Assembly: GCA_041821315.1 (NCBI GenBank)
Contig: JBGUEO010000005.1
Location: 62,001-126,000, forward strand
Reading direction: 5' to 3'
Length of the DNA stretch: 64,000 nt
DNA from: DIGJ01 sp041821315
Lineage (GTDB): Bacteria; Bacillota; Clostridia; Lachnospirales; Lachnospiraceae
Shown here: positions 32,508-41,999 of the stretch, piece by piece
Numbering within the stretch: position 1 is the stretch's first letter
Layout: every line of letters begins with the position of its first letter
Translations under genes and position numbers: made by a program
The notes under the pieces: model-generated
Database searches by the model: none
What the model was told of the DNA's origin: nothing
What the model saw: only the letters and a program-made list of their open reading frames with translations

Positions 32508-33692
32508 TTATTTTACAAAATAACGATTTATTAATCCATTGAGATAATCTAAATAGTAAGCCTTATCAATATCTTCCAGTGAAACAATATCGATACTTCC
32601 TATTTGCTTTCCTGATAAATAATACTGTATTTCGCCCAATTTGTCACCTTTTTTTATTGGAGCCACCGTATCCTCTACATACTGTACCTGCTTTTCTATC
32701 GAATCTTTTCCTTCATTTTGAACTAAAACATAAGAAAATGGCTCTTTTGTCTGAATTGTAACCGTCTTTGTTTTTCCTCCCTTTACAAGAAGCGGCTCCA
32801 AAGAGTTATCTTTTGGTTCATCTTTATAAAGCTCACAATTTGCAAACCCGTAATCTAAAAGCTTTGCCGCATCGTGGAAGCGATCTTTTGGACTTTCTGC
32901 TGCCATAACAACGGCAATCATATCCATTCCATTTCGCCTTGCTGTAGCAGATAAACAATATTTTGCCTTAGAAGTACTTCCTGTCTTTAAACCAGTAATT
33001 CCTTCATAAGAACGAACTAATTTATTGGTATTTGTAAGTCCAAATTCACTTTCACCTTTTTTGGTTGTATGTATAATGGAATCCATCCAAACGGTAGAAT
33101 AATCACTAATTTGAGGATATTTCGTAATCAACTCTCTTGACATTAAAGCGACATCATATGCACTGGAATAGTGGCCACTGTCAATATCATTATCTAAGCC
33201 ACAACAATTTAGGAAATGCGTGTGTTCCATCCCAAGTTTTTTTGCCATCTCATTCATTCGACTCACAAATTCTGTTTCTGAACCTGCAATATACTCACTC
33301 ATAGCAACACAAGCGTCATTTGCGCTAGCAATTGAAATGCATTTAATCATATCATTGACAGTCTGTGTTTCATAAGGTTCTAAATAAACTTGCGATCCTC
33401 CCATACTTGCAGCATATTCACTTACGGATACTAAATCTTCCAATTTGATTTTTCCCTCTTCAAGTGCTTCAAAAATAAGAATCAATGTCATAATCTTTGT
33501 AATACTTGCCATTACTAATGGTTCATCTTTATTTTTCTCATAAATCACATTTCCTGTCGTTGCTTCCATTAATACAACCGATTTTCCGGTTGTTTCTATA
33601 CTATCTTCTGATTCCTTTGCATAACTTATTTTAGGTAATACACAATTTAGCAGCAGTATTGTCAAAAATATTATTGTTTTTAGTTTTCTCAT
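32508..33692 (-). CDS. D-alanyl-D-alanine carboxypeptidase (second copy)
   Basis: 394-residue DacF-like low-molecular-weight PBP. Signal peptide at about 1-25; active-site S63-I-T-K66, SxN in SIASANDACVAMSE, KTG in GLKTGSTSKAKYC. The C-terminal beta-domain ends with an amphipathic/hydrophobic stretch typical of membrane-attached enzymes. The open frame begins at an ATG at 33704 that is part of the GGAG ribosome site; the ATG at 33692 is properly spaced and is chosen. It is paralogous to the gene at 21691-22938, with the same domain layout. Confidence 0.93.
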   Translation of the reverse strand: MRKLKTIIFLTILLLNCVLPKISYAKESEDSIETTGKSVVLMEATTGNVIYEKNKDEPLVMASITKIMTLILIFEALEEGKIKLEDLVSVSEYAASMGGSQVYLEPYETQTVNDMIKCISIASANDACVAMSEYIAGSETEFVSRMNEMAKKLGMEHTHFLNCCGLDNDIDSGHYSSAYDVALMSRELITKYPQISDYSTVWMDSIIHTTKKGESEFGLTNTNKLVRSYEGITGLKTGSTSKAKYCLSATARRNGMDMIAVVMAAESPKDRFHDAAKLLDYGFANCELYKDEPKDNSLEPLLVKGGKTKTVTIQTKEPFSYVLVQNEGKDSIEKQVQYVEDTVAPIKKGDKLGEIQYYLSGKQIGSIDIVSLEDIDKAYYLDYLNGLINRYFVK

Positions 33693-33748
33693 TTTAATCT
33701 CCATGATCTACTTGTTACTATCATATGCTTAATTCTAAGAATTTAACC

Positions 33749-33777
33749 TTGCGATTCCAAAAAACATCTCATATAAT
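33749..33777 (+). promoter_or_regulatory. Promoter of the acyltransferase/GT-C pair
   Basis: -35 TTGCGA (33749-33754), 17-base spacer, -10 TATAAT (33772-33777), 39 bases before the ATG at 33817. Confidence 0.75.
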
Positions 33778-33816
33778 TAAGGGTATAGCCGAATCCGAAA
33801 ATGGAGCATATAAAGC

Positions 33817-34875
33817 ATGAATGATTTTCATTTTTCTAAAAAAGATACCCAAATTGCAAAAGGAGTTGCGATTCTTCTTATGGTATATCATCATCTTTTT
33901 GCCTACAATCGAATACCAAAAACTTATATTCCCCTACTTCCAACCGTACCCTTAGACCTTATATCGGTACTAAGTAAATTTGGGACTATTTGTATTTCTA
34001 TATTTATGCTATTGACAGGTATTGGATTTTTTTACGTCAGCCAAGCGTTACCTTTCAAAAAATGGAGGATACAGCATTTTCTTCGCTTTTTATTTCATTA
34101 TTGGCTTATCTTTTTACTATTTATTCCAGTGGGTTTCCTAATCTTTCATCGTTCCTTCCATTGGAATGAGTTTTTTCTCAACTTTTTTTTACTCTCTGAT
34201 TCCTATAATATGGAATGGTGGTATATTCGAGTGTATTTAGAGCTATTACTTTTTTCTCCTTGGATTATAAAATATATAAGACAATCAACCATCCTTTCGC
34301 TCTCTACTACCCTTATCATGAGTCTGATTGGTTATTTTTTGCATGAGAGTTGCTTTTACGTGAATCCTTTTATCAAAGAACTCTCTACCTTTTTACTATG
34401 GCAACTTTTTTTCTATCTCGGGTTTCAAATTGCCTGCCATCAGTTCTTTCACCATTTATTTCAATTTGTATGTAAATTAAACCTTAACCATCTTTGGTTT
34501 TCATTCATTATTCTTTCCTTTTGCATTGTAGTGCGGCAAGAACCCTTAATCGCAAGTAAATTAAAAGATCCGATTCTTGCTCCCCTTTTTTTGTTCTTTA
34601 GTGTACGCATGACAAAACAGTTACATCTACAAAAATTAATTGCATACTTTGGAAAACATTCCTTAAATATATGGCTTACACATACTTTCTTTTGCTATTA
34701 CTATTTAACAAATATTGTTTTGCTCCCACATATTTCCATATTAATTTTTATATGGCTCCTATTGCTCTCTTTATTATCTTCCCATATAATAAATGGTATA
34801 GAAGAACAACTTAAGAAAGGATTGAAAAAATGGAAGAAGAAAAACATTGCTCCATACGAGGTATCACAATTATAG
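33817..34875 (+). CDS. Membrane acyltransferase, family 3
   Basis: 352-residue integral membrane protein with about ten hydrophobic segments. The N-terminus IAKGVAILLMVYHHLFAYN matches the acyltransferase-3 pattern, with the catalytic-type histidine pair HH in the first helix; a mid-protein WWYIRVYLELLLFSPW is also typical. Such enzymes O-acylate surface polysaccharides or lipids. GGAG lies 10 bases before the ATG. Its end overlaps the next gene by 46 bases, so they are co-translated. The sugar or lipid target is unknown. Confidence 0.85.
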   Translation: MNDFHFSKKDTQIAKGVAILLMVYHHLFAYNRIPKTYIPLLPTVPLDLISVLSKFGTICISIFMLLTGIGFFYVSQALPFKKWRIQHFLRFLFHYWLIFLLFIPVGFLIFHRSFHWNEFFLNFFLLSDSYNMEWWYIRVYLELLLFSPWIIKYIRQSTILSLSTTLIMSLIGYFLHESCFYVNPFIKELSTFLLWQLFFYLGFQIACHQFFHHLFQFVCKLNLNHLWFSFIILSFCIVVRQEPLIASKLKDPILAPLFLFFSVRMTKQLHLQKLIAYFGKHSLNIWLTHTFFCYYYLTNIVLLPHISILIFIWLLLLSLLSSHIINGIEEQLKKGLKKWKKKNIAPYEVSQL

Positions 34876-36320
34876 TTTCCCTTATTTTTATTCTATCCGT
34901 GCTGCCTCTTTTTTATATTGGAATCTATGCACACCCCAATGCAGATGATTATAGTTATGGTATTCATACCAAACATGTTTGGGAAACAACACATTCCTTT
35001 TCACAAGTGTTAGAATCAGCATTTGAAGGTACTGCTGATAAATATTATCATTGGCAGGGAAATTTTTCAGCTATCTTTTTAATGCATCTACAACCTGGCA
35101 TTTTTGGAGAATCCTATTATTTTCTGGCTCCTTTTCTCTTGCTCAGTACTTTTTTACTTTTTTCTCTATTTTTTTATTACACTATATTTCGAAAAATTTT
35201 AAAGAATACACCTGTTCTCTCCTTGCTCTCCTCTCTTATTATAACTTTTTTTGCCCTACAATTTACTCATGTGCCTTCTGATTCCTTTTACTGGTATAAT
35301 GGCGCCATTTATTATACCTATTTTTATTCGCTTTCCCTGTTACTTTATGGAATTTTAATTCAGCTCCATTACCAAGAGCATCTTTACTCCAAAATCCTAC
35401 TTGTAGTAGTATCTTCCATTTTATCCTTTTTGATTGGAGGAAGCAATTATGCTACATCCCTTTTGAACGCAATTCTCTTATTTTTTACCGTAGTCTATTT
35501 TATTTATAAGAAATCCCGACATGTTTTATTTTATCTGCCTTCGTTTGTTTTTGGTCTATTCGCATTACTAATCAGCATATCAGGACCTGGAAATACGCTT
35601 CGCCAAACTACAATAGGAACTCCACATAACCCAATTACTGCTATCTTGCTATCTTTTGTATACAGCGGTTATTCTATAATAAATGCTACAACTGTTCCTG
35701 TTTTTTTATTTTGGTTTTTATTAATTCCAATTTTTTGGAAGATGTCCGATCAGATTTCCCATACCTTTCATCACCCGCTCTATGTGTTCCTTTTCAGTTT
35801 TTGTATTTATTCTGCACAGATAACACCAGTCATTTATGCGCAAGGGATACGAATTCCATACCGCATACGAAATATTGTTGGGTTCCACTATTACATATTT
35901 GTTGCATTCAATTTATTTTATTTCTTAGGTTATCTAAAACAAAGCAAAGGATTTCCAAGTTTAACCAAACCATTTCCTCTTCGCTTTTACTATATTGGAC
36001 TAATTTTTGCAATTGTCATCTTTTGCCTTGGCAGAATCGAAGTCACTGAAAATTCATCTGGTAACATAGAACTCTCCAACCTGACTTTTTCAGCAAGTGC
36101 CTTTTATTCCCTCGTTATAAATGAGGCACAAAGCTTTGACGCAGAAGAAAATACACGAGCTAGAATTTTAGAAATAAGTCCGAGCAAAGATATTGTGTTA
36201 TCACCAATTATGAATCACCCCTATGTATTATTTCATTCCGATATTTCAAAAGACCCGAGTTTTTGGAAAAATCAGCATCTGGCGCGCTACTATAATAAAC
36301 GAACGGTTCGACTTAAATAA
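34830..36320 (+). CDS. Multi-spanning GT-C-like membrane protein (DUF6056 type)
   Basis: 496-residue protein with about 11 membrane segments. The N-terminal loop IGIYAHPNADDYSYG contains paired acidic residues after the first helix, the position of the catalytic Asp in GT-C glycosyltransferases and typical of the DUF6056 family. A soluble C-terminal piece of about 100 residues follows the last helix. AAAGGA precedes the ATG inside the acyltransferase gene. I infer a role in surface polysaccharide modification with its acyltransferase partner and the nearby GT2 gene; no activity can be assigned. Confidence 0.7.
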   Translation: MEEEKHCSIRGITIIVSLIFILSVLPLFYIGIYAHPNADDYSYGIHTKHVWETTHSFSQVLESAFEGTADKYYHWQGNFSAIFLMHLQPGIFGESYYFLAPFLLLSTFLLFSLFFYYTIFRKILKNTPVLSLLSSLIITFFALQFTHVPSDSFYWYNGAIYYTYFYSLSLLLYGILIQLHYQEHLYSKILLVVVSSILSFLIGGSNYATSLLNAILLFFTVVYFIYKKSRHVLFYLPSFVFGLFALLISISGPGNTLRQTTIGTPHNPITAILLSFVYSGYSIINATTVPVFLFWFLLIPIFWKMSDQISHTFHHPLYVFLFSFCIYSAQITPVIYAQGIRIPYRIRNIVGFHYYIFVAFNLFYFLGYLKQSKGFPSLTKPFPLRFYYIGLIFAIVIFCLGRIEVTENSSGNIELSNLTFSASAFYSLVINEAQSFDAEENTRARILEISPSKDIVLSPIMNHPYVLFHSDISKDPSFWKNQHLARYYNKRTVRLK

Positions 36321-36331
36321 GTGAACCGTTC
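36301..36331. terminator. Bidirectional terminator between converging genes
   Basis: Stem GAACGGTTC (36301-36309) with GAACCGTTC (36323-36331) and a 13-base loop; the stem overlaps the last codons of the plus-strand gene. The following T-run is interrupted, so strength is uncertain. Confidence 0.6.
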
Positions 36332-36340
36332 ATCTATGTT

Positions 36341-37285
36341 TTATTTATTTATTATTTCCTCAATGATAAATTTGGGTCTATGTTTTGTTTCTAAATATGT
36401 TTTTCCAATGTATTCTCCAATTGTTCCAATCGATATTAATTGAATACTTCCAAGTGTCCAGATTGAAATAACGGTACTCGTCCATCCACTTACCGTATTA
36501 CCAGTAAAGTAACGCACCAAAAAATAAACAATCAAAGCAATGCATATTCCAAAAATAAAGGTTCCCGCCATGGTAATGAGCCGTATTGGTTTTATACTAA
36601 AAGAAGTGATTCCCTCAAACGCAAACCGAAGCATCTTTCCAATGGAATACTTTGATTTTCCTGCAAATCTTTTATTTCTAACATATTCTACAGTAGTAGA
36701 TTTATACCCGAGCTGCGGTACCATACCTCGCAAAAATAAATTCACTTCACTATACTGACTCAGCGCTTCTAATGCACGTTTACTTAACAGACGACAGTCT
36801 GCATGATTGTAGACCAATTCAACTCCTAAAAACGACATGAATTTATAAAATTTTTGAGCAGTATGCTTTTTTAAAAAGGTATCCGATTCACGATTCGACC
36901 TTACCCCATATACAACATCATATCCTTGCTTAAAAGCATCCACAAACTTTTCAATTACACCAATATCGTCTTGCAAATCAGCATCCATACTAATACAAAT
37001 ATCCGCATACTCTTTTGCAGTCATAAGCCCTGCTAGAAGAGCATTTTGATGTCCAAAATTTCTAGACAAACAAATTCCGGAAAACAGTGGGTTTTGATTA
37101 TGCATTTGCTCAATTAATTCCCAGCTGTTATCTTTTGATCCGTCATTGACATAAACAACCTTACTCTTCGTATCTATTTTCCCCTGTTCCATTAATTGAT
37201 TCATGATAAGAGTTAGTTGTTTACTTGTCTCTGGCAAAACAGCCTCTTCATTATAGCAAGGAATTACAATCCATACGATTGGCAT
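36341..37285 (-). CDS. GT2 glycosyltransferase, membrane-attached (GtrB/ArnC type)
   Basis: 314 residues: GT-A catalytic domain at 1-230 with IPCYNEE, VNDGSKDNSW, the nucleotide-sugar/metal motif DADLQDD at 101-107 and RLLSKRALEAL; two membrane segments at about 232-290. This layout is that of enzymes which load a sugar onto undecaprenyl phosphate for transfer outside. A GT-C-like acceptor enzyme is converging nearby at 34830-36320 and an LCP ligase lies upstream, which fits surface glycan decoration. Confidence 0.92.
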   Translation of the reverse strand: MPIVWIVIPCYNEEAVLPETSKQLTLIMNQLMEQGKIDTKSKVVYVNDGSKDNSWELIEQMHNQNPLFSGICLSRNFGHQNALLAGLMTAKEYADICISMDADLQDDIGVIEKFVDAFKQGYDVVYGVRSNRESDTFLKKHTAQKFYKFMSFLGVELVYNHADCRLLSKRALEALSQYSEVNLFLRGMVPQLGYKSTTVEYVRNKRFAGKSKYSIGKMLRFAFEGITSFSIKPIRLITMAGTFIFGICIALIVYFLVRYFTGNTVSGWTSTVISIWTLGSIQLISIGTIGEYIGKTYLETKHRPKFIIEEIINK

Positions 37286-37303
37286 ATTTTCATACTCCCT
37301 TTA

Positions 37304-38485
37304 TTATTGTGTAAGTGCCGTATTTGTGTTAGTTGAATCCGTTGTTGTTCCATTATCAGTGGAAACACCATAAATAAATTCTTGTAACGCGGCATTATTT
37401 TTTTCAAAATTTACTAAAAGCACACTTCCTGCTTGATTTTTCGTGGTACTATATCCATTATTCATTGGGATACGAAACGTCTCAAGTTCCGTTGTACCAG
37501 TACCAACATAGGCTGCAACATAACTTAGTATCTTGGTATTGGATAAATCAGTGGTAATATGTTTCAATAAACTATTTGCAATGGATACCAATTCTATTAA
37601 ATTTTTCGTTTTATATTTTTCAAAAATAGCATTTAACACCGTTCTTTGTCGATTGGTACGTCCAAAATCATCATGTTCTCCATCAATACCTGTAATATAA
37701 CGAACTCTTGCATAACCGAGCGCCTGATTTCCGTTTAACAGATGTAATCCCTCTGTCACATTACGAAATTCTGGTTTCGATATATAGTCCTTACGATTTA
37801 AATAACTTGCTTCATTCGCCGTCAATTCGATTTCAACACCACCAAGTTCATTCACGATTTCCTCAAATGCATCAAAGTCAACACGTACATAGCCATCAAT
37901 TGCAATTTTAAAATTTTGTTCTATTGTCTGAACCAACAATGGACCGCCACCGATATTATATGCAGAATTTAGTTTTCCTTTTCCATGATCAGGAATATCA
38001 ACATAGCAATCTCGCATAACGGAAGTCAATTTCACTGTTTTTTGCGTCTGGTTAATCGTTGCTATCATCATTGAATCGGATCGACCACGTGTTGTGTCAT
38101 GCATTTTTTCTTCCCCAATTAAAAGTACATTAATAACACTGGTATCTGGTGGCACAATATCCGTGGTGTCTACAATGGTACTAGTATCTAAGGTATCATC
38201 TTCTTTAATTACAACATCCTCCGAATTTTCCCTATTAATTTGATCGAGTACACCCTTTCCAACAAAGAATATAACAACAACTAATACGGCTAATACCGAT
38301 GCAATTGCAAGTAAGATTTTTTTATATTTTTTAGGCTTTTTTTTACCAGTTTGCTTATTATTATTCATTTTTTCAGACTTTGCTTTATCATTATAATCCA
38401 ATTCTTCGGATACTTGTTTACTTAAGTTTTCTGTAATCTCTTTTAGTATGCTATCTGCATTATCGTCATCGTAAAACTGACTCAC
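37304..38485 (-). CDS. LytR-CpsA-Psr (LCP) family glycan ligase
   Basis: 393-residue type II membrane protein. A charged Asn/Lys-rich cytoplasmic tail, one membrane segment at about 58-78, a linker, and the LCP domain from about 120: LLIGEE, RGRSDSMMIATI, LTSVMRDCYVDIPD, KLNSAYNIGG and DFDAFEEIVNELGGVEIEL. LCP enzymes transfer undecaprenyl-linked polymers (teichoic acid or capsule) to peptidoglycan. It has its own promoter divergent from aroF. A paralogue lies at 40898-41974. Confidence 0.93.
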   Translation of the reverse strand: MSQFYDDDNADSILKEITENLSKQVSEELDYNDKAKSEKMNNNKQTGKKKPKKYKKILLAIASVLAVLVVVIFFVGKGVLDQINRENSEDVVIKEDDTLDTSTIVDTTDIVPPDTSVINVLLIGEEKMHDTTRGRSDSMMIATINQTQKTVKLTSVMRDCYVDIPDHGKGKLNSAYNIGGGPLLVQTIEQNFKIAIDGYVRVDFDAFEEIVNELGGVEIELTANEASYLNRKDYISKPEFRNVTEGLHLLNGNQALGYARVRYITGIDGEHDDFGRTNRQRTVLNAIFEKYKTKNLIELVSIANSLLKHITTDLSNTKILSYVAAYVGTGTTELETFRIPMNNGYSTTKNQAGSVLLVNFEKNNAALQEFIYGVSTDNGTTTDSTNTNTALTQ

Positions 38486-38523
38486 TTTTTTATCCTCTTT
38501 TCTATGATTTCAACATCTTTATT

Positions 38524-38552
38524 ACTTTACCATTTATTATCTTATCCGTCAA
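38524..38552 (-). promoter_or_regulatory. Promoter of the LCP/GT2 unit
   Basis: Minus strand -35 TTGACG (38547-38552), 17-base spacer, -10 TAAAGT (38524-38529). Confidence 0.75.
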
Positions 38553-38599
38553 TCATCAGATAAAAAAATAAATCTTATTTTTTCTTGTCGAATTAAACA

Positions 38600-38628
38600 T
38601 TGACAGTTCCCGTATTAACGTTTAAAAT
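38600..38628 (+). promoter_or_regulatory. Promoter of DAHP synthase gene
   Basis: -35 TTGACA (38600-38605), 17-base spacer, -10 TAAAAT (38623-38628). The leader is only about 35 bases, too short for a T-box or attenuator. Confidence 0.78.
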
Positions 38629-38669
38629 TGAAAAAATATAAACCTCATTGCTTGAAAGGGAGAATACAC

Positions 38670-39698
38670 ATGGCATTAAACTATATGAAAGAAGCAATCA
38701 CACCAGAAGATTTATTAAAAGAATTTCCACTGCCAAAAGAACATGCAGCAATCAAAAAAATAAGAGATAAAGAAATCAGTGATGTTTTTACAGGTGCATC
38801 TGATAAATTTTTACTCATTATAGGTCCTTGTTCTGCTGATAATGAAGATGCCGTCTGTGATTATATTACACACCTTGCACAGATTCAAGAAAAAGTAAAA
38901 GAGCAGATTATAATTATACCTAGAATCTATACAAACAAACCTAGAACAACAGGAAGTGGATATAAAGGAATGGTTCATCAACCAGATCCAGAAAAAAAAC
39001 CTGATTTATGTGAAGGATTGATTGCTATGCGAAAAATGCATCTTCGGGCAATTAAAGAGTCTCACCTTTTTTCTGCGGATGAAATGCTCTATCCTGATAA
39101 CTGGTCTTATCTAGAAGATATCTTATCCTATGTTGCAATTGGAGCCAGATCGGTTGAGAATCAACAGCACCGTTTGACGGTAAGTGGTATTGACATTCCT
39201 TGTGGAATGAAAAATCCTACCAGCGGAGATTATTCCGTCATGTTAAATTCCTGCATTGCTGCACAAACAAAACATACCTTTTTATACAGGGGTTGGGAAG
39301 TAAAAAGTGACGGAAATCCACTCGCTCATACCATTCTACGAGGTGCTGTAGATAAATACGGAGTTGCATATCCAAATTACCACTATGAAGATATCAAGCG
39401 CTTATTAGAAGCTTATAACAAGCTAGATCTTGTAAATTCATCCACAATAATTGATGCAAATCATGCAAATTCTAATAAATGTTCTTATGAACAGCCACGT
39501 ATCGTATCAGAGATCCTACATAGCCGAAAACTATCCGCGGATATTCGTAAGTTTGTGAAAGGTGTCATGGTCGAAAGTTACTTGGTATCTGGCAGTCAAA
39601 GTATTCATGAACACACTTATGGAAAATCCATCACAGATGCCTGTATCGGTTGGGATGAAACAGAAACATTGATATATAAAATAGCGGACAATTTATAA
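38670..39698 (+). CDS. aroF: 3-deoxy-7-phosphoheptulonate (DAHP) synthase, class I
   Basis: First step of the shikimate pathway: PEP plus erythrose-4-phosphate. 342 residues of the AroFGH type: IIGPCSADNEDA, PRIYTNKPRTTGSGYKG, GARSVENQQHR, GMKNPTSGD, IIDANHANSNK and a metal-binding histidine in SIHEHTYG. The open frame starts at 38628, but AAGGGAG at 38656-38662 fixes the ATG at 38670. Stands alone, surrounded by minus-strand genes. Length and the N-terminal extension match feedback-regulated class I enzymes; the controlling amino acid cannot be told by eye. Confidence 0.95.
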   Translation: MALNYMKEAITPEDLLKEFPLPKEHAAIKKIRDKEISDVFTGASDKFLLIIGPCSADNEDAVCDYITHLAQIQEKVKEQIIIIPRIYTNKPRTTGSGYKGMVHQPDPEKKPDLCEGLIAMRKMHLRAIKESHLFSADEMLYPDNWSYLEDILSYVAIGARSVENQQHRLTVSGIDIPCGMKNPTSGDYSVMLNSCIAAQTKHTFLYRGWEVKSDGNPLAHTILRGAVDKYGVAYPNYHYEDIKRLLEAYNKLDLVNSSTIIDANHANSNKCSYEQPRIVSEILHSRKLSADIRKFVKGVMVESYLVSGSQSIHEHTYGKSITDACIGWDETETLIYKIADNL

Positions 39699-39701
39699 AA
39701 A

Positions 39702-40268
39702 TTAAGACACCAAAAATATAGTTTTTCGCATAATAAACGAATTCACAAAAGTTTCAAGAGAAGCTCCCACGAGTACAAGGACTAAAATCATGAAAAGTGG
39801 AACAAGCTTCTCTGGTAACGATTTTTTCTTTTGAAGATTCTCATTTTCTTGATATCCTAAATACATAAGCATGAGCATAGCTGGCGTGTATATTAAAATC
39901 TGAGGCATTCCATAGAGTATTCCATATAAAAAACCACGTATTTGATAGGTCATAAATAAACTCCCCATAAAATAACCAACACGTGTTCCTATATAAATCA
40001 TATAAACAAAACAATAGGGTAAATAGGCGGGAGACATTGAAAGCACAAGGATAAACAAATAAGGAATCAATACTCGCTTGATTGTTTTGAAAAATAAAAA
40101 TCCATAATGAATTTTCCCTGAAATCAGCTGCTTTGCTGCCCCTCCAAAATAAGTATAATAACTATCTTTATAATAATTTTGCATTACAAATGAAACAATT
40201 ATTCCAATAAAAACTCCAACAAAAAAAAGGATAGCCAGTTTCTTTACATATCCATTTTTTTCTATCAT
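39702..40268 (-). CDS. SpoIIM-family membrane protein
   Basis: 188-residue membrane protein with about five segments, matching the stage II sporulation protein M family in length and in the pattern of short hydrophilic loops (first helix KLAILFFVGVFIGIIVSF, later GILYGMPQILIYTPAM). SpoIIM joins SpoIID and SpoIIP in peptidoglycan remodelling during engulfment; this fits a spore-forming lineage, although the family also has general members. AAGGAG (40277-40282) precedes the ATG at 40268, inside a longer open frame. Last gene of the long operon, only 3 bases from the end of the converging aroF. Confidence 0.82.
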   Translation of the reverse strand: MIEKNGYVKKLAILFFVGVFIGIIVSFVMQNYYKDSYYTYFGGAAKQLISGKIHYGFLFFKTIKRVLIPYLFILVLSMSPAYLPYCFVYMIYIGTRVGYFMGSLFMTYQIRGFLYGILYGMPQILIYTPAMLMLMYLGYQENENLQKKKSLPEKLVPLFMILVLVLVGASLETFVNSFIMRKTIFLVS

Positions 40269-40345
40269 AAATGGTACTCCTTTCCTGTGTTTATTCATTT
40301 TATGAAACATAGGAAAAGAAAATAACCACTTGTCTATATTTGATT

Positions 40346-40882
40346 TTATTGTTTCTCTTTTATTGCTTTATAAGTTAATATCGCCGATATTGTTTTCGCA
40401 TCTTCAATCGTTCCATTTAGTATCATATCGATCAATTCATTGAGCGAATATCGTTCAATTGTAACAAATTCATCCTCATCCAAGTTTTGTTTGGAAGGAA
40501 TTAGATGTTCCGTATAGTAAATACCAATTTTCTCATTGCAAAAAGCAACGGTTGTAAACAATTCAATTAAAGGAAGTGCATCTATGGTTTTATATCCAGT
40601 TTCTTCCTCTAGTTCACGAATCGCACATGTTTTATAGTCTTCGCCTACGTTCAACCCTCCTGCTGGTATTTCCAAGGTATTTTTTTCGATTGCACCTCGA
40701 TACTGCCTTACCATGAGAAGTTTCCCATCTTCATCAACTGCTACGATTGCGGCTGCACCCTTATGCTTAATAAAATCCCACTTTACTACATTTCCATTTG
40801 GTATTTTCATCGAATCTTCATAAAAGTCAACAATCACACCCTTATGTATCAATTTTCTCTCCAACCGCTGTATCTTATCCAT
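40346..40882 (-). CDS. NUDIX hydrolase, ADP-ribose pyrophosphatase type
   Basis: 178 residues with a complete Nudix box: GGLNVGEDYKTCAIRELEEETGY (G-x5-E-x7-REx2EE-xG). The N-terminus with EDSMKIPNG and VDEDGKLLMVRQYRG resembles ADP-ribose pyrophosphatases, which split ADP-ribose to AMP and ribose-5-phosphate. GGGAG lies inside the longer open frame and serves the ATG at 40882. Lies between the second LCP gene and spoIIM in a long operon; the association looks like housekeeping rather than function. Confidence 0.92.
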   Translation of the reverse strand: MDKIQRLERKLIHKGVIVDFYEDSMKIPNGNVVKWDFIKHKGAAAIVAVDEDGKLLMVRQYRGAIEKNTLEIPAGGLNVGEDYKTCAIRELEEETGYKTIDALPLIELFTTVAFCNEKIGIYYTEHLIPSKQNLDEDEFVTIERYSLNELIDMILNGTIEDAKTISAILTYKAIKEKQ

Positions 40883-40897
40883 CGTTTTCGCTCCCAT

Positions 40898-41974
40898 CTA
40901 TTGAACCATCATGTTTGGATTATTTTTCCCTTTAGCCAATGTTGTTTTACCAAAAACAAACTGATGCAATGCCATAATATTTGTTTTTAAATCATCTGGA
41001 AGAAGAACGGACATCCCATTGACTCGCGTCATTTTGTAAGCACCATCAATTGGAACACGAAATGTTTCAATCTCATTTGGTGCTACAGAAACAAAATCTG
41101 TTAAAAACGAAACACAGGTTGTTCGTGTTAAATTGGTTGTTACAAAGGTCATTAAATCTGGCATAACTGTCAAAAGATGTGTAAGGCTTTCCTCTCGAAA
41201 TTTATCAAAAATTGCCTGCATAATATCTCTATGTCGTTTTGTTCTACCAAAGTCACCAACCAACGCTCCATGACTCACATAACGAACCCTTGCATATCCA
41301 AGTGCCTGGTCTCCATTCAGAGTAATCGTACCTGCGGTTAAACGCTTGTTATAATAATTATCAATATAATCCGTTGTATTTAAATACTGTGCTTCTTTCG
41401 AAGACAATGTAATATCAATACCACCAAGATAGTCAACTAATTGCTCAAATCCATCAAATCCAATTAAAATATAACCATCCAGTTTGATATCTAGATTTGT
41501 CTCAATTGTTTCCAATAAAAGTGGCATTCCTCCGATTCCATATGCTGCATTAATCTTATTATCACTATGTCCCGGAATCTTGACGTAAGTATCACGCATA
41601 ATTGATGTCAACCGAAGAACACTATCCTCTTTATTGAGTGAAACAATCATGATACTATCGGTTCGTCCTCTTCCTGGATCATCATGCATTGCTTCCTCGC
41701 CAGCAAGCAAAATATTAACAACCTCTGCTGACTTTTTTGCTGTTTTACTATCATTCCATGTAATGTCTTCCACCTTGGTTTCCGTTAAGCTTTTCGCATT
41801 CTCTTCTTGTTCAAATGTCTCTTCTTGCTCGATAACCATATCTGGCGATTCAACATTCATCTTTCCATATAAAAAATTAACATATAATAAAACTGCAAGT
41901 AAAATTGCAACTATCACAGCAACAAATCCAATTAAAATTTTACTCAAACGAGTAATTTTTTTGTGTTCCCTCAT
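40898..41974 (-). CDS. LytR-CpsA-Psr (LCP) family glycan ligase, second copy
   Basis: 358 residues: basic tail, membrane segment at about 12-34 (KILIGFVAVIVAILLAVLLYV), linker, and LCP domain from about 85 with LLAGEEAMHDDPGRGRTDSI, LTSIMRDTYVKIPG, KINAAYGIGG and GFDGFEQLVDYLGG. Clearly paralogous to the protein at 37304-38485, sharing motif order and the GEE(K/A)MHD signature, but with a shorter cytoplasmic tail. Cell-wall polymer ligation at the outer membrane face is expected. Follows pepD in the long operon. Confidence 0.93.
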   Translation of the reverse strand: MREHKKITRLSKILIGFVAVIVAILLAVLLYVNFLYGKMNVESPDMVIEQEETFEQEENAKSLTETKVEDITWNDSKTAKKSAEVVNILLAGEEAMHDDPGRGRTDSIMIVSLNKEDSVLRLTSIMRDTYVKIPGHSDNKINAAYGIGGMPLLLETIETNLDIKLDGYILIGFDGFEQLVDYLGGIDITLSSKEAQYLNTTDYIDNYYNKRLTAGTITLNGDQALGYARVRYVSHGALVGDFGRTKRHRDIMQAIFDKFREESLTHLLTVMPDLMTFVTTNLTRTTCVSFLTDFVSVAPNEIETFRVPIDGAYKMTRVNGMSVLLPDDLKTNIMALHQFVFGKTTLAKGKNNPNMMVQ

Positions 41975-41999
41975 ATGAGCCTTACTCCTATCGTTCCAC

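Noticed and set aside
38590..38669. Attenuator or T-box before aroF
   Set aside because: Leader is about 35 bases, with no specifier or antiterminator-like pairing.
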